DNA from: Gemmatimonadaceae bacterium
GTDB lineage: Bacteria > Gemmatimonadota > Gemmatimonadetes > Gemmatimonadales > Gemmatimonadaceae
Direction: 5' to 3'
DNA: 64,000 nt
NCBI GenBank assembly: GCA_036504815.1
Contig: DASXUN010000004.1
Span: forward strand, 124,001-188,000
Shown: positions 49,932-58,090 of the stretch, in pieces
Layout: each line of letters begins with the position of its first letter
Position numbering within the stretch: position 1 is the first letter of the stretch
Notes under the pieces: model-generated
Database searches by the model: none
Told to the model about the DNA's origin: nothing
Seen by the model: only the letters and a program-made list of their open reading frames with translations
Translations under genes and position numbers: made by a program

Positions 49932-51206
49932 ATGCATAGCCGCATTGTGTTCCGCTCTGGCTTCGCAGTACTGATCAGCGCTACGTTGAGCGTCGCGTCT
50001 CGCGCCGCAGACGCGCAGTGGCTGCCGCGCGCGCGCCCTGAAGATGTTGGCATTTCGTCCGCTAGGCTGCAGGAACTCAGCGACTCCCTGCGCGCGACAT
50101 GGATCGACGCGGGACGGATCCCTGGCCTGGTCGTGGTCGTCGCGCGGCACGGCAAACTTGCTTATCTCGACACTCTCGGCGACATGGATGTGACGAAGCC
50201 GATGCGCCCGGACGCACTGTTCCACATCGCATCGATGTCGAAACCTGTCACTGCCGCAGCGGTAATGCAGCTTGTCGATCGCGGTCAACTGCACTTGACC
50301 GATCCGGTCAGCAAATACATTCCGGCCTTCGCGCACATGAAGGTGGTAGTCGGCCGAGACTCTACAGGTATTCGCGTCATGAACGCAGTGTCACACATCA
50401 CAATTGAACAGTTGCTGGTGCATACCTCGGGACTGACCTATGCGGGAAAACGGATTCTAGACCGGAGCCCGACGATCGCCGACTTCGCCGACAGTCTGCC
50501 GTCACTCCCCCTGGCGTTCGAGCCCGGCACCGACTGGCGCTACAGCGTCGCGTCGGACCTGCTCGGGCGAGTCGTCGAAGTTGCCTCCGGCACGCCGTTC
50601 GACCTGTACCTCAAACAGAACGTGTTCCAGCCGCTAAGTATGCGCGAAACAGGGTTCGTAGTTCCCGAATCGCTCGACACCCGCGTGGTGCGCATGTATG
50701 CCAGGGATGCGCAGCGGAGGCTGGTGCCAGGAGGAACGATCGCACTGCCAGCGCACCGCCCAGGCGCCACGCTCTTCGCCGGTGGACAGGGACTGATTTC
50801 AACGCCCGCGGATTACCTGCGATTTGCCCAAATGCTCCTCAACGGCGGGGAACTCAATGGGCATCGCGTCCTTGAACGTCGGTCCGCGCAGGCGATGATG
50901 ACTAACCATCTCCCCGCCTCCGTGGTGAAGCGTGTGCAAGAGATGATCTCCGAGTGGGACATCGGCACGTACGGCTTTGGATACGGTGGCGCCGTTCGCA
51001 TCGATTCGTTGAATCCGCCGGGTGGACGGGGGACGTACGAATGGGGCGGCGTTTACTCCACGACGTTTTGGGTGGACCCGAAGTACGATCTGGTCGTAAT
51101 GGCGTGGACGCAGTTGAACAATGGCACAAGTGTGTTCGAGACGCGGCTGGACAACGATGTGCATCGGCTGGTGTACAGGGCCATTACTGATATAGTGCCT
51201 CACTGA
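49932..51206 (+). CDS. Cassette 3: exported beta-lactamase-fold serine hydrolase
   Basis: A 424-residue protein with a signal peptide (about 1-28, cleavage near DAQW) and a class C beta-lactamase/DD-peptidase fold. SxxK is Ser101-Lys104 (ASMSKPVT), the second motif is Tyr204-Ser-Val (WRYSVASDLLG), and the HRPGATLFAGGQG segment fits the third. The family includes esterases, peptidases and lactamases; nothing visible proves antibiotic hydrolysis. GGAG precedes the ATG. At about 1.55 kb this is the largest cassette (49776-51327). The 150 bases before the gene hold no other coding sequence. Confidence 0.85.
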   Translation: MHSRIVFRSGFAVLISATLSVASRAADAQWLPRARPEDVGISSARLQELSDSLRATWIDAGRIPGLVVVVARHGKLAYLDTLGDMDVTKPMRPDALFHIASMSKPVTAAAVMQLVDRGQLHLTDPVSKYIPAFAHMKVVVGRDSTGIRVMNAVSHITIEQLLVHTSGLTYAGKRILDRSPTIADFADSLPSLPLAFEPGTDWRYSVASDLLGRVVEVASGTPFDLYLKQNVFQPLSMRETGFVVPESLDTRVVRMYARDAQRRLVPGGTIALPAHRPGATLFAGGQGLISTPADYLRFAQMLLNGGELNGHRVLERRSAQAMMTNHLPASVVKRVQEMISEWDIGTYGFGYGGAVRIDSLNPPGGRGTYEWGGVYSTTFWVDPKYDLVVMAWTQLNNGTSVFETRLDNDVHRLVYRAITDIVPH

Positions 51207-51229
51207 ATCGAGTAGTTGGACACAACGCC

Positions 51230-51333
51230 GCCTAACACGCATTGCTGCTGACGAACGCAACAGTCTACGGTAGCGGCCGCTCTGCGGCCGCATTCTATTA
51301 GAGCGTTCGCAGCAGAACGCCGAGTCGTTATGC
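51230..51333 (+). other. attC site 3
   Basis: R'' GCCTAAC (51230-51236) and R' GTTATGC (51327-51333). Left arm TTGCTGCTGACGAACGC, right arm GCGTTCGCAGCAGAACG, with the same unpaired G and A as attC1. Centre GCGGCCGC-TCT-GCGGCCGC. Nearly identical to attC1. Confidence 0.87.
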
Positions 51334-51357
51334 GGACGCGCACGTGATCACACACAC

Positions 51358-51900
51358 ATGCATTCGATGACTCCTACGATTCGGCGTGCCTCGCCAGCGG
51401 ATGCCGCCGCCCTCGCAATACTCGCCGCCCGCACCTTTCGCGACACCTTCGGCGCCGACAACCGACCGGAGGACCTAACGCTCCATCTCGCGATGGCCTA
51501 CGGACTCGAACAGCAGTCACGCGAGCTCGCCGATCCCGCGATGCTGACGCTCGTCGCCGAGAGCGACGGGGCCCTCGTCGCCTTCGCGCAGCTCCGGCGA
51601 GGACAGGCTCCGGTGTGTGTCACCGGCCCTGCTCCCATCGAGCTCTGGCGGTTCTATCTCGAAGCCGAGTGGCACGGACGGGGACTCGCGCAGCAACTCA
51701 TGTCCCGCGTCATCGACGCCGCGCACGACCTCGACGCCGCTACGCTGTGGCTCGGGGTCTGGGAACGCAATCCTCGCGCCATTGCCTTCTATCAGAAAGC
51801 CGGCTACGTGGACGTCGGAGCGCACAGGTTTGTCCTCGGCGCCGACCCTCAGACTGATCGGATTCTCGCTCGTCCACTCACTACCGAAGGCACCGCATAA
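51358..51900 (+). CDS. Cassette 4: GNAT family N-acetyltransferase
   Basis: A 180-residue GNAT acetyltransferase. PTIRRASPADAAALAILAARTF opens the fold; the acetyl-CoA pyrophosphate-binding motif A is LYLEAEWHGRGLAQQLMSRV-like (ELWRFYLEAEWHGRGLAQQL), followed by LWLGVWERNPRAIAFYQKAGY (motif B). Acceptor substrate unknown. The TAA stop lies in the R'' core of attC4. An ATG at 51367 is a second possible start. Cassette span 51328-51993. Confidence 0.9.
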   Translation: MHSMTPTIRRASPADAAALAILAARTFRDTFGADNRPEDLTLHLAMAYGLEQQSRELADPAMLTLVAESDGALVAFAQLRRGQAPVCVTGPAPIELWRFYLEAEWHGRGLAQQLMSRVIDAAHDLDAATLWLGVWERNPRAIAFYQKAGYVDVGAHRFVLGADPQTDRILARPLTTEGTA

Positions 51901-51999
51901 CCAGCCGTTGCTGCTGCCGCACGCGGATGTCTTTGGTAGCGGCCGCTGCGCGGCCGCATTCTATTTGAGCGTTTGCCGCGGAACGCCGAGTCGCTAGCT
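51895..51999 (+). other. attC site 4 (right core mutated)
   Basis: R'' GCATAAC (51895-51901) is canonical; the right core reads GCTAGCT (51993-51999) where GTTRRRY is expected, one change at the second base next to the crossover. Arms GTTGCTGCTGCCGCACGC and GCGTTTGCCGCGGAACG are diverged from attC1 but still pair partly. The central GCGGCCGC stem is kept. Confidence 0.72.
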
Positions 52000-52021
52000 G
52001 GACGGACAACCGGACGGTGTG

Positions 52022-52564
52022 ATGTACGCTTTACGTTGTACCCGGTTACTGCTTGCTCGCTTTCGGAAGGCATCGATCGATGCGATTGACTCTCCGTCGC
52101 CGGCCACGACCGTGCTGGGAGACTGGTATGCGAACCTGCTCAATATCGGGCGGCATCGCCTGGTGCTCTGTACGAACGCACGATCGCTCTTGACCATCGT
52201 CGTAACGGCCCGCGACCTGCCCGACTTACCTCGGCGGATTGCCGAGTCCGCCGCGACGTTGCTGGCGTCGCTCGGCGTCCCCGATGATCGCATTCGCGCC
52301 GAAGTCCGCGAGATGCAGTGGATACAAGTGGCACGCACGCAGAGTCGGTCGGTACTCGGCTCCATGAATGATTTTGCGTTTGCCGCGGATGTCTACTTTT
52401 GCGGTGATCGCGAGTTCGTCGTGCTGCGCGATCTCGATCGGTGGCTGGCCGAGACGCCGTGCAAGCCGTTGCAGTACCGTACCCCCGCCGAGGTCGCACG
52501 CGAGCTCATGCGCGCCTCCAGCGCATCAAGCGTTGCTGCTGACGCACACGGACACTGTCGGTAG
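52022..52564 (+). CDS. Cassette 5: DUF6933 family protein
   Basis: A 180-residue protein matching the DUF6933 pattern: ALRCTRLLLARF at the N-terminus, LGDWYANLLNIGRHRLVLCTN, and RSVLGSMNDFA. Function unknown; the family is known from mobile and cassette contexts. The ATG at 52022 is preferred over the adjacent GTG at 52019. The frame runs about 40 bases into attC5 because that site's left core is degraded, so the last dozen residues are translated attC sequence and probably not conserved. Cassette span 51994-52617. Confidence 0.75.
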   Translation: MYALRCTRLLLARFRKASIDAIDSPSPATTVLGDWYANLLNIGRHRLVLCTNARSLLTIVVTARDLPDLPRRIAESAATLLASLGVPDDRIRAEVREMQWIQVARTQSRSVLGSMNDFAFAADVYFCGDREFVVLRDLDRWLAETPCKPLQYRTPAEVARELMRASSASSVAADAHGHCR

Positions 52565-52623
52565 CGGTCGCTGCGCGGGCGCGTTCTCTTTGAGCGTTCG
52601 CCGCACAACCCCGTTCGTTGCCG
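52523..52623 (+). other. attC site 5 (degenerate)
   Basis: Recognised by GTTGCTGCTGACGCACACGG, GGTAGCGGTCGCTGCGCGGG and TGAGCGTTCGCCGCACAAC, all aligned with attC1. The left core is reduced to GCATCAA (no RYYYAAC) and the right core is GTTGCCG (52617-52623). It probably recombines poorly, if at all, and marks the recognisable end of the array. Confidence 0.65.
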
Positions 52624-52715
52624 AGATGCCGCGAGGACCATCAACCAGTTCCAGACTGGATCAAGCGCGTCGCTGGGTCCCCCGCGCTCACTGGTCGCAG
52701 CCGATGCACCTCAGG

Positions 52716-52770
52716 GCCGACCGCTGTCAGCTTACAGCGCTTCACCCGGCGCGCTGACAGCGCCTTGGCC
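52716..52770. terminator. Hairpin between cassette 5 and the DinB gene
   Basis: CGCTGTCAGC (52722-52731) pairs perfectly with GCTGACAGCG (52753-52762); outer GGCC/GGCC adds four pairs. The flanking genes converge here, so a bidirectional terminator role is plausible, though no T-run follows on either side. The rest of 52624-52796 shows nothing recognisable. Confidence 0.45.
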
Positions 52771-52796
52771 GGCAACCGCCAGGCGTGCGATTCCGC

Positions 52797-53276
52797 CTAG
52801 AGCGCCGCGCGAATTTTCGCCAAGTGGTGATAACTGTGCCGCACGGCGTGATCCTCGATCACGAACTGCGTGGTCAGCGGCGCATCCGCGTTCAAAGACA
52901 CCGCCGCCGCGCGATCGAGGTCGGCGTCGCTGAACGCGCGCACCGCGGCCGCGGCCGCGGCGCTGTTGCGCCGCAGCAATTCGAGCGTGTCTTTCTTCGG
53001 CGCGCTGGCGTGCTCCTCCGCGTGCTTCGCGTTCATGCGCTTGATCGCCCCCTCGTACGTGAGGTCGAGGATGGGCTTGCCCGACGCGACCGTCTGCGCG
53101 AGGCCCACTTCGATGGGATACACGGATGCCACATGATGCACCACGACGCCCACCGGACGGCCATCGTGCGGCACGTGTATGCGCCACTGCGCATCGGTCA
53201 GCCGTTCCGCGAACTCGGCGAGTGCGTTCGCACCCTGTTCCAAGCGACTTGCCAACTGCTCGGTTCGTAGTGTCAT
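52797..53276 (-). CDS. DinB family protein
   Basis: A 159-residue four-helix-bundle protein of the DinB/DfsB type. Metal-ligand histidines are in VVHHVASVYP and DHAVRHSYHHLAKI, the usual spacing. Members include thiol-S-transferases and damage-induced proteins; no specific activity can be assigned. It is 51 bases downstream of the cupin gene on the same strand and converges on the integron array. No attC site separates it from the cupin gene. Confidence 0.82.
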   Translation of the reverse strand: MTLRTEQLASRLEQGANALAEFAERLTDAQWRIHVPHDGRPVGVVVHHVASVYPIEVGLAQTVASGKPILDLTYEGAIKRMNAKHAEEHASAPKKDTLELLRRNSAAAAAAVRAFSDADLDRAAAVSLNADAPLTTQFVIEDHAVRHSYHHLAKIRAAL

Positions 53277-53327
53277 CGTGCGCGTCCTCTGCGTGTTGGG
53301 TTCGCGGAGCGGGCTGACCCACCTTGG

Positions 53328-53786
53328 CTACTGGCGATCACCGACCTTCGTTTTCGTGCTCGGATCGTCCGCCGCATTCACATAGGTCAGAACGAACGGT
53401 CCCATGGCGTGCACCTGGACAATCGTCCGACCCTCGGCGATGGCGTAGTGGTGCATGTTCGCCCCGATCACGTCGAAATCGCCAACCTGCAACTTGGTGG
53501 CACGCGCCGCGTCGAGCTTGTCGCCCATGCCAAGGCGTAGCGTCCCCTTGATGATCGTGACCTGTTCATCGGTCGGGTGCGTGTGCGGCGCAATCTTGTA
53601 GCCGCCCGGCAAGTCCAACCGGACGGTGAACAGGCCCGCCTTGCCAGGGTCGCCCTGGAGTACCGCCATCTTGGCGCCGGCTGAAAAGACCGGCGGTGCC
53701 GGTCCCCAGTTGAGCGCGGGCGCCTGCGCCGGGAGCGCCCGGACGATGAGCATGGCAACTACGGCGGTCTTGAAGAGGCTATGCAT
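53328..53786 (-). CDS. Exported cupin-domain protein
   Basis: A 152-residue protein with a signal peptide (about 1-20, cleavage near LPAQA) and a single cupin barrel: GGYKIAPHTHPTDEQVTIIKG carries the HxH-E metal motif, and MHHYAIAEGRTIVQVH the later histidine. ATG 53786 has AGGAG eight bases upstream; the longer frame is not signal-like. Probably a periplasmic metal-binding protein or isomerase of unknown substrate. Confidence 0.83.
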   Translation of the reverse strand: MHSLFKTAVVAMLIVRALPAQAPALNWGPAPPVFSAGAKMAVLQGDPGKAGLFTVRLDLPGGYKIAPHTHPTDEQVTIIKGTLRLGMGDKLDAARATKLQVGDFDVIGANMHHYAIAEGRTIVQVHAMGPFVLTYVNAADDPSTKTKVGDRQ

Positions 53787-53928
53787 CGTGTCAGCTCCTG
53801 AAGGGGGGAAGGATGCTGACCAGAGGATAGGAACGCCGGCGTACCCACGCTTCGCCCGGGAGAGCCACTGCACCCCGTACGCCGGACGTGGCCCATCTGG
53901 GCCAGGATGAATTGCCTGCCGTAGCGGA

Positions 53929-55656
53929 CTACAACAGGCCCTCGCGTGCGGCGTAGGCAACGGCGGCCGAGCGCGACGAGAGTCCGAGCTTTGTGAGCAG
54001 GTTCGCGACGTGCCGCTTCACGGTGTGATCGCTGAGGCGCAGTCGCGTGGCAATCTCCGGGTTCGAGAGACCCTGGGCGACCAGCTTGAGGACTTCCACC
54101 TGGCGGTCTGTCAACGTCGTCGATGGGTTGCGTGGTCTCGTGCTTGCCGCGAGTCGCCTGATAAGATCCGCCGCGCGCATTTCGTGCTGTGTCGCGCCAA
54201 GCGACCGGAACACCTGCCGGGCGGCCCGCGCCTCGCGTTCCGCCGCCTCCGTGATTCCCCCGGCGAGCAGGGCCGTCGCGAGGTCGAGCCTGGCGCGCGC
54301 CGTCTCGAAAGGGGCGCCAGCCTGCTCGAACAGGGTCACGGTCTTTTCAAAGCAGTCCGCCGCGTCGGCACAATCGCCGGCCTGGTTCATGATCGTCCCG
54401 CGAGCGCTCATGACCGATGCGGCGACCGGCACCGTGCCGAGTGACGTCGCGATGCGCTGCAGTTCGTCGAGCGCGCGTTTCGCCGCGCGAACATCGCCGC
54501 GCGTCGTGTGGGCGCGCACGGCGAGTTCCAGGGCGCCGGCGCGAGCGGTCGCGTCATCGGGCCCAAGGTCCTTGAGGTACTGGTCGAGCAGCTTGGCGGC
54601 GTCGCTGGGGTTACCGCGCTCGAGTGCAATGAGTGCCCTGCCGAGCCGCGCGATCGGCTGACCGGACGACTGCTCGAACAACAGTTCCGCGTCGAGGACG
54701 CGCCCTTGTTTGAGCCGCAGGTCGCCGAGTCGCGCGAGCACGGGACCGGTCATGCCTGGGCGAGCGTGCGCCATCTCGCGCGACGTCGCAGTCAACTCAC
54801 GTTCGGCCTTCGCCCACTCGCCGCGCCAGATGAGCACGCCGGCGTACTGCGCGCGGCACACGGCGGAAAGGGGATGAAAGTTCCAGCGCCGGGTGAACTC
54901 CTGGACGCGCGCGCACCACTGGGCGGCGCGATCGTAGTCGCGCATCCGTTCACAGGCAAAGATCTGCCAGCAGCACACCAGGCCGACGGCGTGGAGTTCC
55001 TTCATCTCGCCGGCCGTGGCCGCGACCGTCGCCTCGTCGAGGCATCGCATGCCGGCGGCGACTTCGCCGACACTCACCCGCGACAGCCCCTCGAGGGCCA
55101 GCGCCGTGAACTCGACGCCGCGGTCGCCGAGCGTGCGGCCCAGCGTGGCGGCGCGGCGTGCACTCTCGGTGGCGGCCGACGGATCGTGACCCCGGAAGAG
55201 CGCGAGTTCCCCCTCGCGAATGAGGAGCCAGCCGAACTCTGGTGACTGTTCATGTTGCACCAGGAGTCGTCGCGCGCGTTCCATCCAGCCCGAGGCGACG
55301 GCGAAGTCGCCGCGAAACGAGAGGTAGTCCCAGACGAGCCAAATCGCAACGCGCGCCGCGCCACGCGCATCGCCGTTCTCGCGATACCGGGTGTAGGCAC
55401 GCTCGCGGGCACTGAAGGTGAGTTCGGCGTCGTCCACCCACCAGGCAGCCAGGCCGAGGTCCTCGAGCGCGCCGGCGGTCTCACCCGCGGCAAGGCTCGT
55501 CTCGCACAGGGCCCTCGCTTCGCTCCACGCGCAGCGCAGAAGCGCATCCTTGGCAGCTCGCGCCGCCGCCTGCCCACGGGCGTCATGCGGCTTGGGCGGC
55601 GTGGACGATGTCGCTAACCTGAGCGGCTTGGAGGATCGCCGCGGCCGGGGGGGCAT
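53929..55656 (-). CDS. TPR-containing LuxR family transcriptional regulator
   Basis: A 575-residue regulator. A long helical region of TPR-like repeats (about 30-490) is followed by a C-terminal LuxR HTH (about 510-575): LTDRQVEVLKLVAQGLSNPE, then RLSDHTVKRHVANLLTKLGL. No receiver, AAA or membrane domain is present. ATG 55656 is preferred because a perfect TATAAT lies on the minus strand just six bases upstream (55663-55668), implying a leaderless message; the open frame above that is attC-like sequence. Targets unknown; cupin and DinB genes lie downstream on the same strand. Confidence 0.8.
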   Translation of the reverse strand: MPPRPRRSSKPLRLATSSTPPKPHDARGQAAARAAKDALLRCAWSEARALCETSLAAGETAGALEDLGLAAWWVDDAELTFSARERAYTRYRENGDARGAARVAIWLVWDYLSFRGDFAVASGWMERARRLLVQHEQSPEFGWLLIREGELALFRGHDPSAATESARRAATLGRTLGDRGVEFTALALEGLSRVSVGEVAAGMRCLDEATVAATAGEMKELHAVGLVCCWQIFACERMRDYDRAAQWCARVQEFTRRWNFHPLSAVCRAQYAGVLIWRGEWAKAERELTATSREMAHARPGMTGPVLARLGDLRLKQGRVLDAELLFEQSSGQPIARLGRALIALERGNPSDAAKLLDQYLKDLGPDDATARAGALELAVRAHTTRGDVRAAKRALDELQRIATSLGTVPVAASVMSARGTIMNQAGDCADAADCFEKTVTLFEQAGAPFETARARLDLATALLAGGITEAAEREARAARQVFRSLGATQHEMRAADLIRRLAASTRPRNPSTTLTDRQVEVLKLVAQGLSNPEIATRLRLSDHTVKRHVANLLTKLGLSSRSAAVAYAAREGLL

Positions 55657-55662
55657 GGTTCC

Positions 55663-55668
55663 ATTATA
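55663..55668 (-). promoter_or_regulatory. -10 box of a leaderless LuxR-type regulator gene
   Basis: TATAAT on the minus strand ends six bases before the ATG at 55656, so the transcript would start at or next to the start codon. The hexamer 17 bases upstream is a weak -35. Confidence 0.5.
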
Positions 55669-55689
55669 ACACCAATCGGCGCGGGTAGC

Positions 55690-55825
55690 CGTGGAGCCTT
55701 CGCGCGGGGCGCTGCCTTGGAAGCTGCGTGCCAAGGCAGCGGCCGCGGGCGGCTGGCGTGAGCGCACCATGCTGGCTTGCGGGGCGCGCCCGCGCCCGCC
55801 TCTATTTTTGAAGTACCTGCCATTC
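55690..55825 (+). other. attC-like relic
   Basis: AAGGCAGCGGCCGCGGGCGG and the later CGCCCGCGCCCGCCTCTATT closely match the centre and right shoulder of attC2 (AAGGAAGCGGCCGCGGGCGA; CCCGCGGCCGCCTCTATTAG). Neither core heptamer is intact. It may mark an older, decayed end of the cassette array, about 3 kb past attC5. Confidence 0.5.
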
Positions 55826-55895
55826 CTCTTTACCCGCCTTGAAGCTGCCCAACGCAGGTAGTCGGCCCACATCCAAGCGTCGGAGAGGTACGCCA

Positions 55896-56402
55896 ATGGA
55901 ACAGTCCACCGAAGTCAACGGCGTGAACGTGTCCAGGATGCTGGAGATGAAACGGCTCTGCGGGGAGGACCCGGACCGGGCGGACCACCGTCCCACCATG
56001 GTGGGTCAGTGGATTGGCGGGTCGCGCTCGCGGGTCGAGTTCAAGGACAAGGCGCTGAACGTCGGCGGCCCTGGCAATTTCGATGCGATGCAGCTGGTGC
56101 TCGCGGCGCTGGCGGCCTGCGATATCGACCTCGTCGCCGTGCACGCCGCCTTTCTGGGGCTCACCATCGAGAGTCTCTCGGTGGAAGTCAGTGGCCACTT
56201 CAATCTTCGGGCGTACCTGGGCCTCGAAACCGCCTCTGGTTCAGGCTACGACGCCATCGACTACACGATCCGCGCTTCTATTCCGGGCGCCGAGCCAGAG
56301 CAACTGGCCTACCTGCGGGAACGCTGCGAGCGCTCCTCGCCCGTAGGAGACACTCTCGCGCGTGCCATTCCGGTGAATCTCCATTTCCTGGCGAACTCCT
56401 GA
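55896..56402 (+). CDS. OsmC family protein
   Basis: A 168-residue OsmC/Ohr-type thiol peroxidase-like protein. Both family cysteines are present: Cys75 in LAALAACDIDLV and Cys144 in RERCERSSPVGDTL. The ATG at 55896 has GGAGAGG upstream. It could reduce organic hydroperoxides; sequence alone does not separate OsmC from YhfA-type homologues. Stands alone on the plus strand beside the attC-like relic. Confidence 0.85.
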   Translation: MEQSTEVNGVNVSRMLEMKRLCGEDPDRADHRPTMVGQWIGGSRSRVEFKDKALNVGGPGNFDAMQLVLAALAACDIDLVAVHAAFLGLTIESLSVEVSGHFNLRAYLGLETASGSGYDAIDYTIRASIPGAEPEQLAYLRERCERSSPVGDTLARAIPVNLHFLANS

Positions 56403-56463
56403 TCGTCCGCGGCGATGTGACAACTGGCCTCGACGCACAACCCGAACCTCAACCACCCCGGCA

Positions 56464-57459
56464 ATGACCCGTCTACTTGCGCTCTGCCTGCTGCTGCTGG
56501 CCGCCTGCCGACCGGCGGACCGCGCCGCCGAGACCACGGCCACCGCGTCGGGCTGGCGTGATGCCGCGACGCATCGCGAACGCTTCGTCGAGACCAATGG
56601 CGTGCGCCTCGACGTCCTCGACTGGGGCGGCACCGGGCCGGCGCTCATCCTGATCCACGGGTATGGCGACTCTCCGCATGTCTTCGACGACATCGCGCCG
56701 AAGTTCACTGACCAGTTTCGCGTTGTGGCGTACGCGCGCCGCGGACACGGCAAGTCCTCCAGCGGCGAATCGTACAGCAACGCGACGCTCGTCGCGGACC
56801 TCGTCGGTATCATGGACAGCCTCGGCATCGCGAAGGCGAGCCTCGCCGGCTGGTCGATGGGCGGCAACGAAATCACGGCCGCCGCCGGACTCCACCCGGA
56901 TCGAGTGGAGAAGCTCGTGTACCTCGATGCGGGATATGACTGGAGCGATACTGCGTTCGCGGCCAGCCTCGGCGAACTGCCGATCGCCCTGGACCCGCCG
57001 GCCGAAGCCAAGGCGAGCCTGGACGCGTTCAAGGCATGGTGGATACCGACATGGTGGCCCGGCGGCGATGTCGCTCGGGTGGAGGCGTTCTTGCGCGACA
57101 TCAGCGGCCTCGCGTCCGACGGCACCCTGCATCCGGTGCCTGACAGTGCCAACGCGGCCCGCGCGTTCGCCGCGCTGCTCTCGGAACGTCGTGACTATCG
57201 GAAGGTGCACGCCCCCGCGCTTGCCATTTACGCCGAAATCTTCCTCTCCCAGCCAGGAAAGCACAGCGCTGCCAGCGCCGCGATCCGGGGCTGGGAGACC
57301 AAGCATGCGGTACCGTTCCGCGCGGTGTCGCAGGCTCGCCTCCGGAAGGACCTCAGAGGCGCGGAGATCGTGACGGTTCCTGGTTCACACGCCGACTTCA
57401 TCTTCGTGTCACGCGACACGATCGCGACGCTCATGTCACGTTTCTTGATGCGCAGGTAG
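56464..57459 (+). CDS. Lipoprotein alpha/beta hydrolase
   Basis: A 331-residue hydrolase with a lipoprotein signal (lipobox LAAC, Cys15). Fold markers are LILIHGYGDSPHVFDDI (oxyanion HG), VVAYARRGHGKSS, and the nucleophile elbow LAGWSMGG; the late catalytic histidine is in VTVPGSHADFIFV. Substrate unknown; closest in style to proline iminopeptidase/epoxide hydrolase-type enzymes. It follows the OsmC gene by 61 bases and converges on a membrane protein gene. Confidence 0.85.
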   Translation: MTRLLALCLLLLAACRPADRAAETTATASGWRDAATHRERFVETNGVRLDVLDWGGTGPALILIHGYGDSPHVFDDIAPKFTDQFRVVAYARRGHGKSSSGESYSNATLVADLVGIMDSLGIAKASLAGWSMGGNEITAAAGLHPDRVEKLVYLDAGYDWSDTAFAASLGELPIALDPPAEAKASLDAFKAWWIPTWWPGGDVARVEAFLRDISGLASDGTLHPVPDSANAARAFAALLSERRDYRKVHAPALAIYAEIFLSQPGKHSAASAAIRGWETKHAVPFRAVSQARLRKDLRGAEIVTVPGSHADFIFVSRDTIATLMSRFLMRR

Positions 57460-57521
57460 AAAGCGTCTGGGGGAACCGCCAAATGCCCCACGACGCAGTG
57501 CCGTCCCGCGCACCGCTCGGA

Positions 57522-57555
57522 GACTGACGTGACGCCGCCCTGCGTCCCGTCAGTC
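57522..57555. terminator. Hairpin between convergent hydrolase and 4-TM protein genes
   Basis: GACTGACG (57522-57529) pairs with CGTCAGTC (57548-57555), with an inner GACGC/GCGTC stem after one mismatch. It overlaps the stop codon of the membrane protein gene on the minus strand. No T-run. Confidence 0.4.
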
Positions 57556-58032
57556 CCCAGCCCCAAGCACGTCCCGCTTCTCCCCCTCGCGAAGTCCGCC
57601 CTCGGTGGGATCCCCACTCGCGAGTTCCCGCCCCTCCCCCCGCCTCGCCAACGCCAGCGACCCCGCCGCGCACACCGCGCCCGACGTGGCGAGGGCCGGA
57701 CCAAACACCAGGAACTCTCCCCACAGGCTCGCCCCTCGGAGGGCCGCGCCGCCGATGAACAACGCGGTCAGCAGTAAACCGCTCACGGCGCCCCACAGCG
57801 CAAAACGCGACAGCGACATGCGCTCGAACGCGCGACGGCTCTCGATCGCCACAAGAATCCCGGAGAAGACGACACCGGTCACAAACCCGAGCGGGGCAAA
57901 CAGGAGCGCAAACGGGAGGTCGGAGTAGAAACCGGGCACGCGCGCCAACAGCACGCCCGCCGCAAACCAGGCGGCCCCCCAGGTGAGCCCCATGCCGATG
58001 GCCGCACGAATGCGTCGCCCCCACGTCCCCAT
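57550..58032 (-). CDS. Four-helix membrane protein, unknown
   Basis: A 160-residue protein with four hydrophobic helices (about 12-30, 38-62, 77-100, 108-130) and a charged, Gly-rich C-terminal tail. GGGAGG lies five bases before ATG 58032, which favours this start over the longer frame. No family recognised. A perfect inverted repeat (58091-58111) sits about 60 bases upstream in the divergent promoter region shared with the SixA gene. Confidence 0.7.
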   Translation of the reverse strand: MGTWGRRIRAAIGMGLTWGAAWFAAGVLLARVPGFYSDLPFALLFAPLGFVTGVVFSGILVAIESRRAFERMSLSRFALWGAVSGLLLTALFIGGAALRGASLWGEFLVFGPALATSGAVCAAGSLALARRGEGRELASGDPTEGGLREGEKRDVLGAGD

Positions 58033-58090
58033 CACTGCCTCCCGAAGCTCAAAATTGCGCGTTATCAGCGAGTTGCGCATTTCACGAGAA

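Noticed and set aside
49932..51206. Antibiotic resistance call for the serine hydrolase cassette
   Set aside because: The motifs are shared by esterases and DD-peptidases; nothing in the sequence specifies lactam hydrolysis.
48335..52623. Integron integrase gene
   Set aside because: No frame on either strand in or around the array shows tyrosine-recombinase motifs; all frames over 60 codons are the cassette genes or their shadows.
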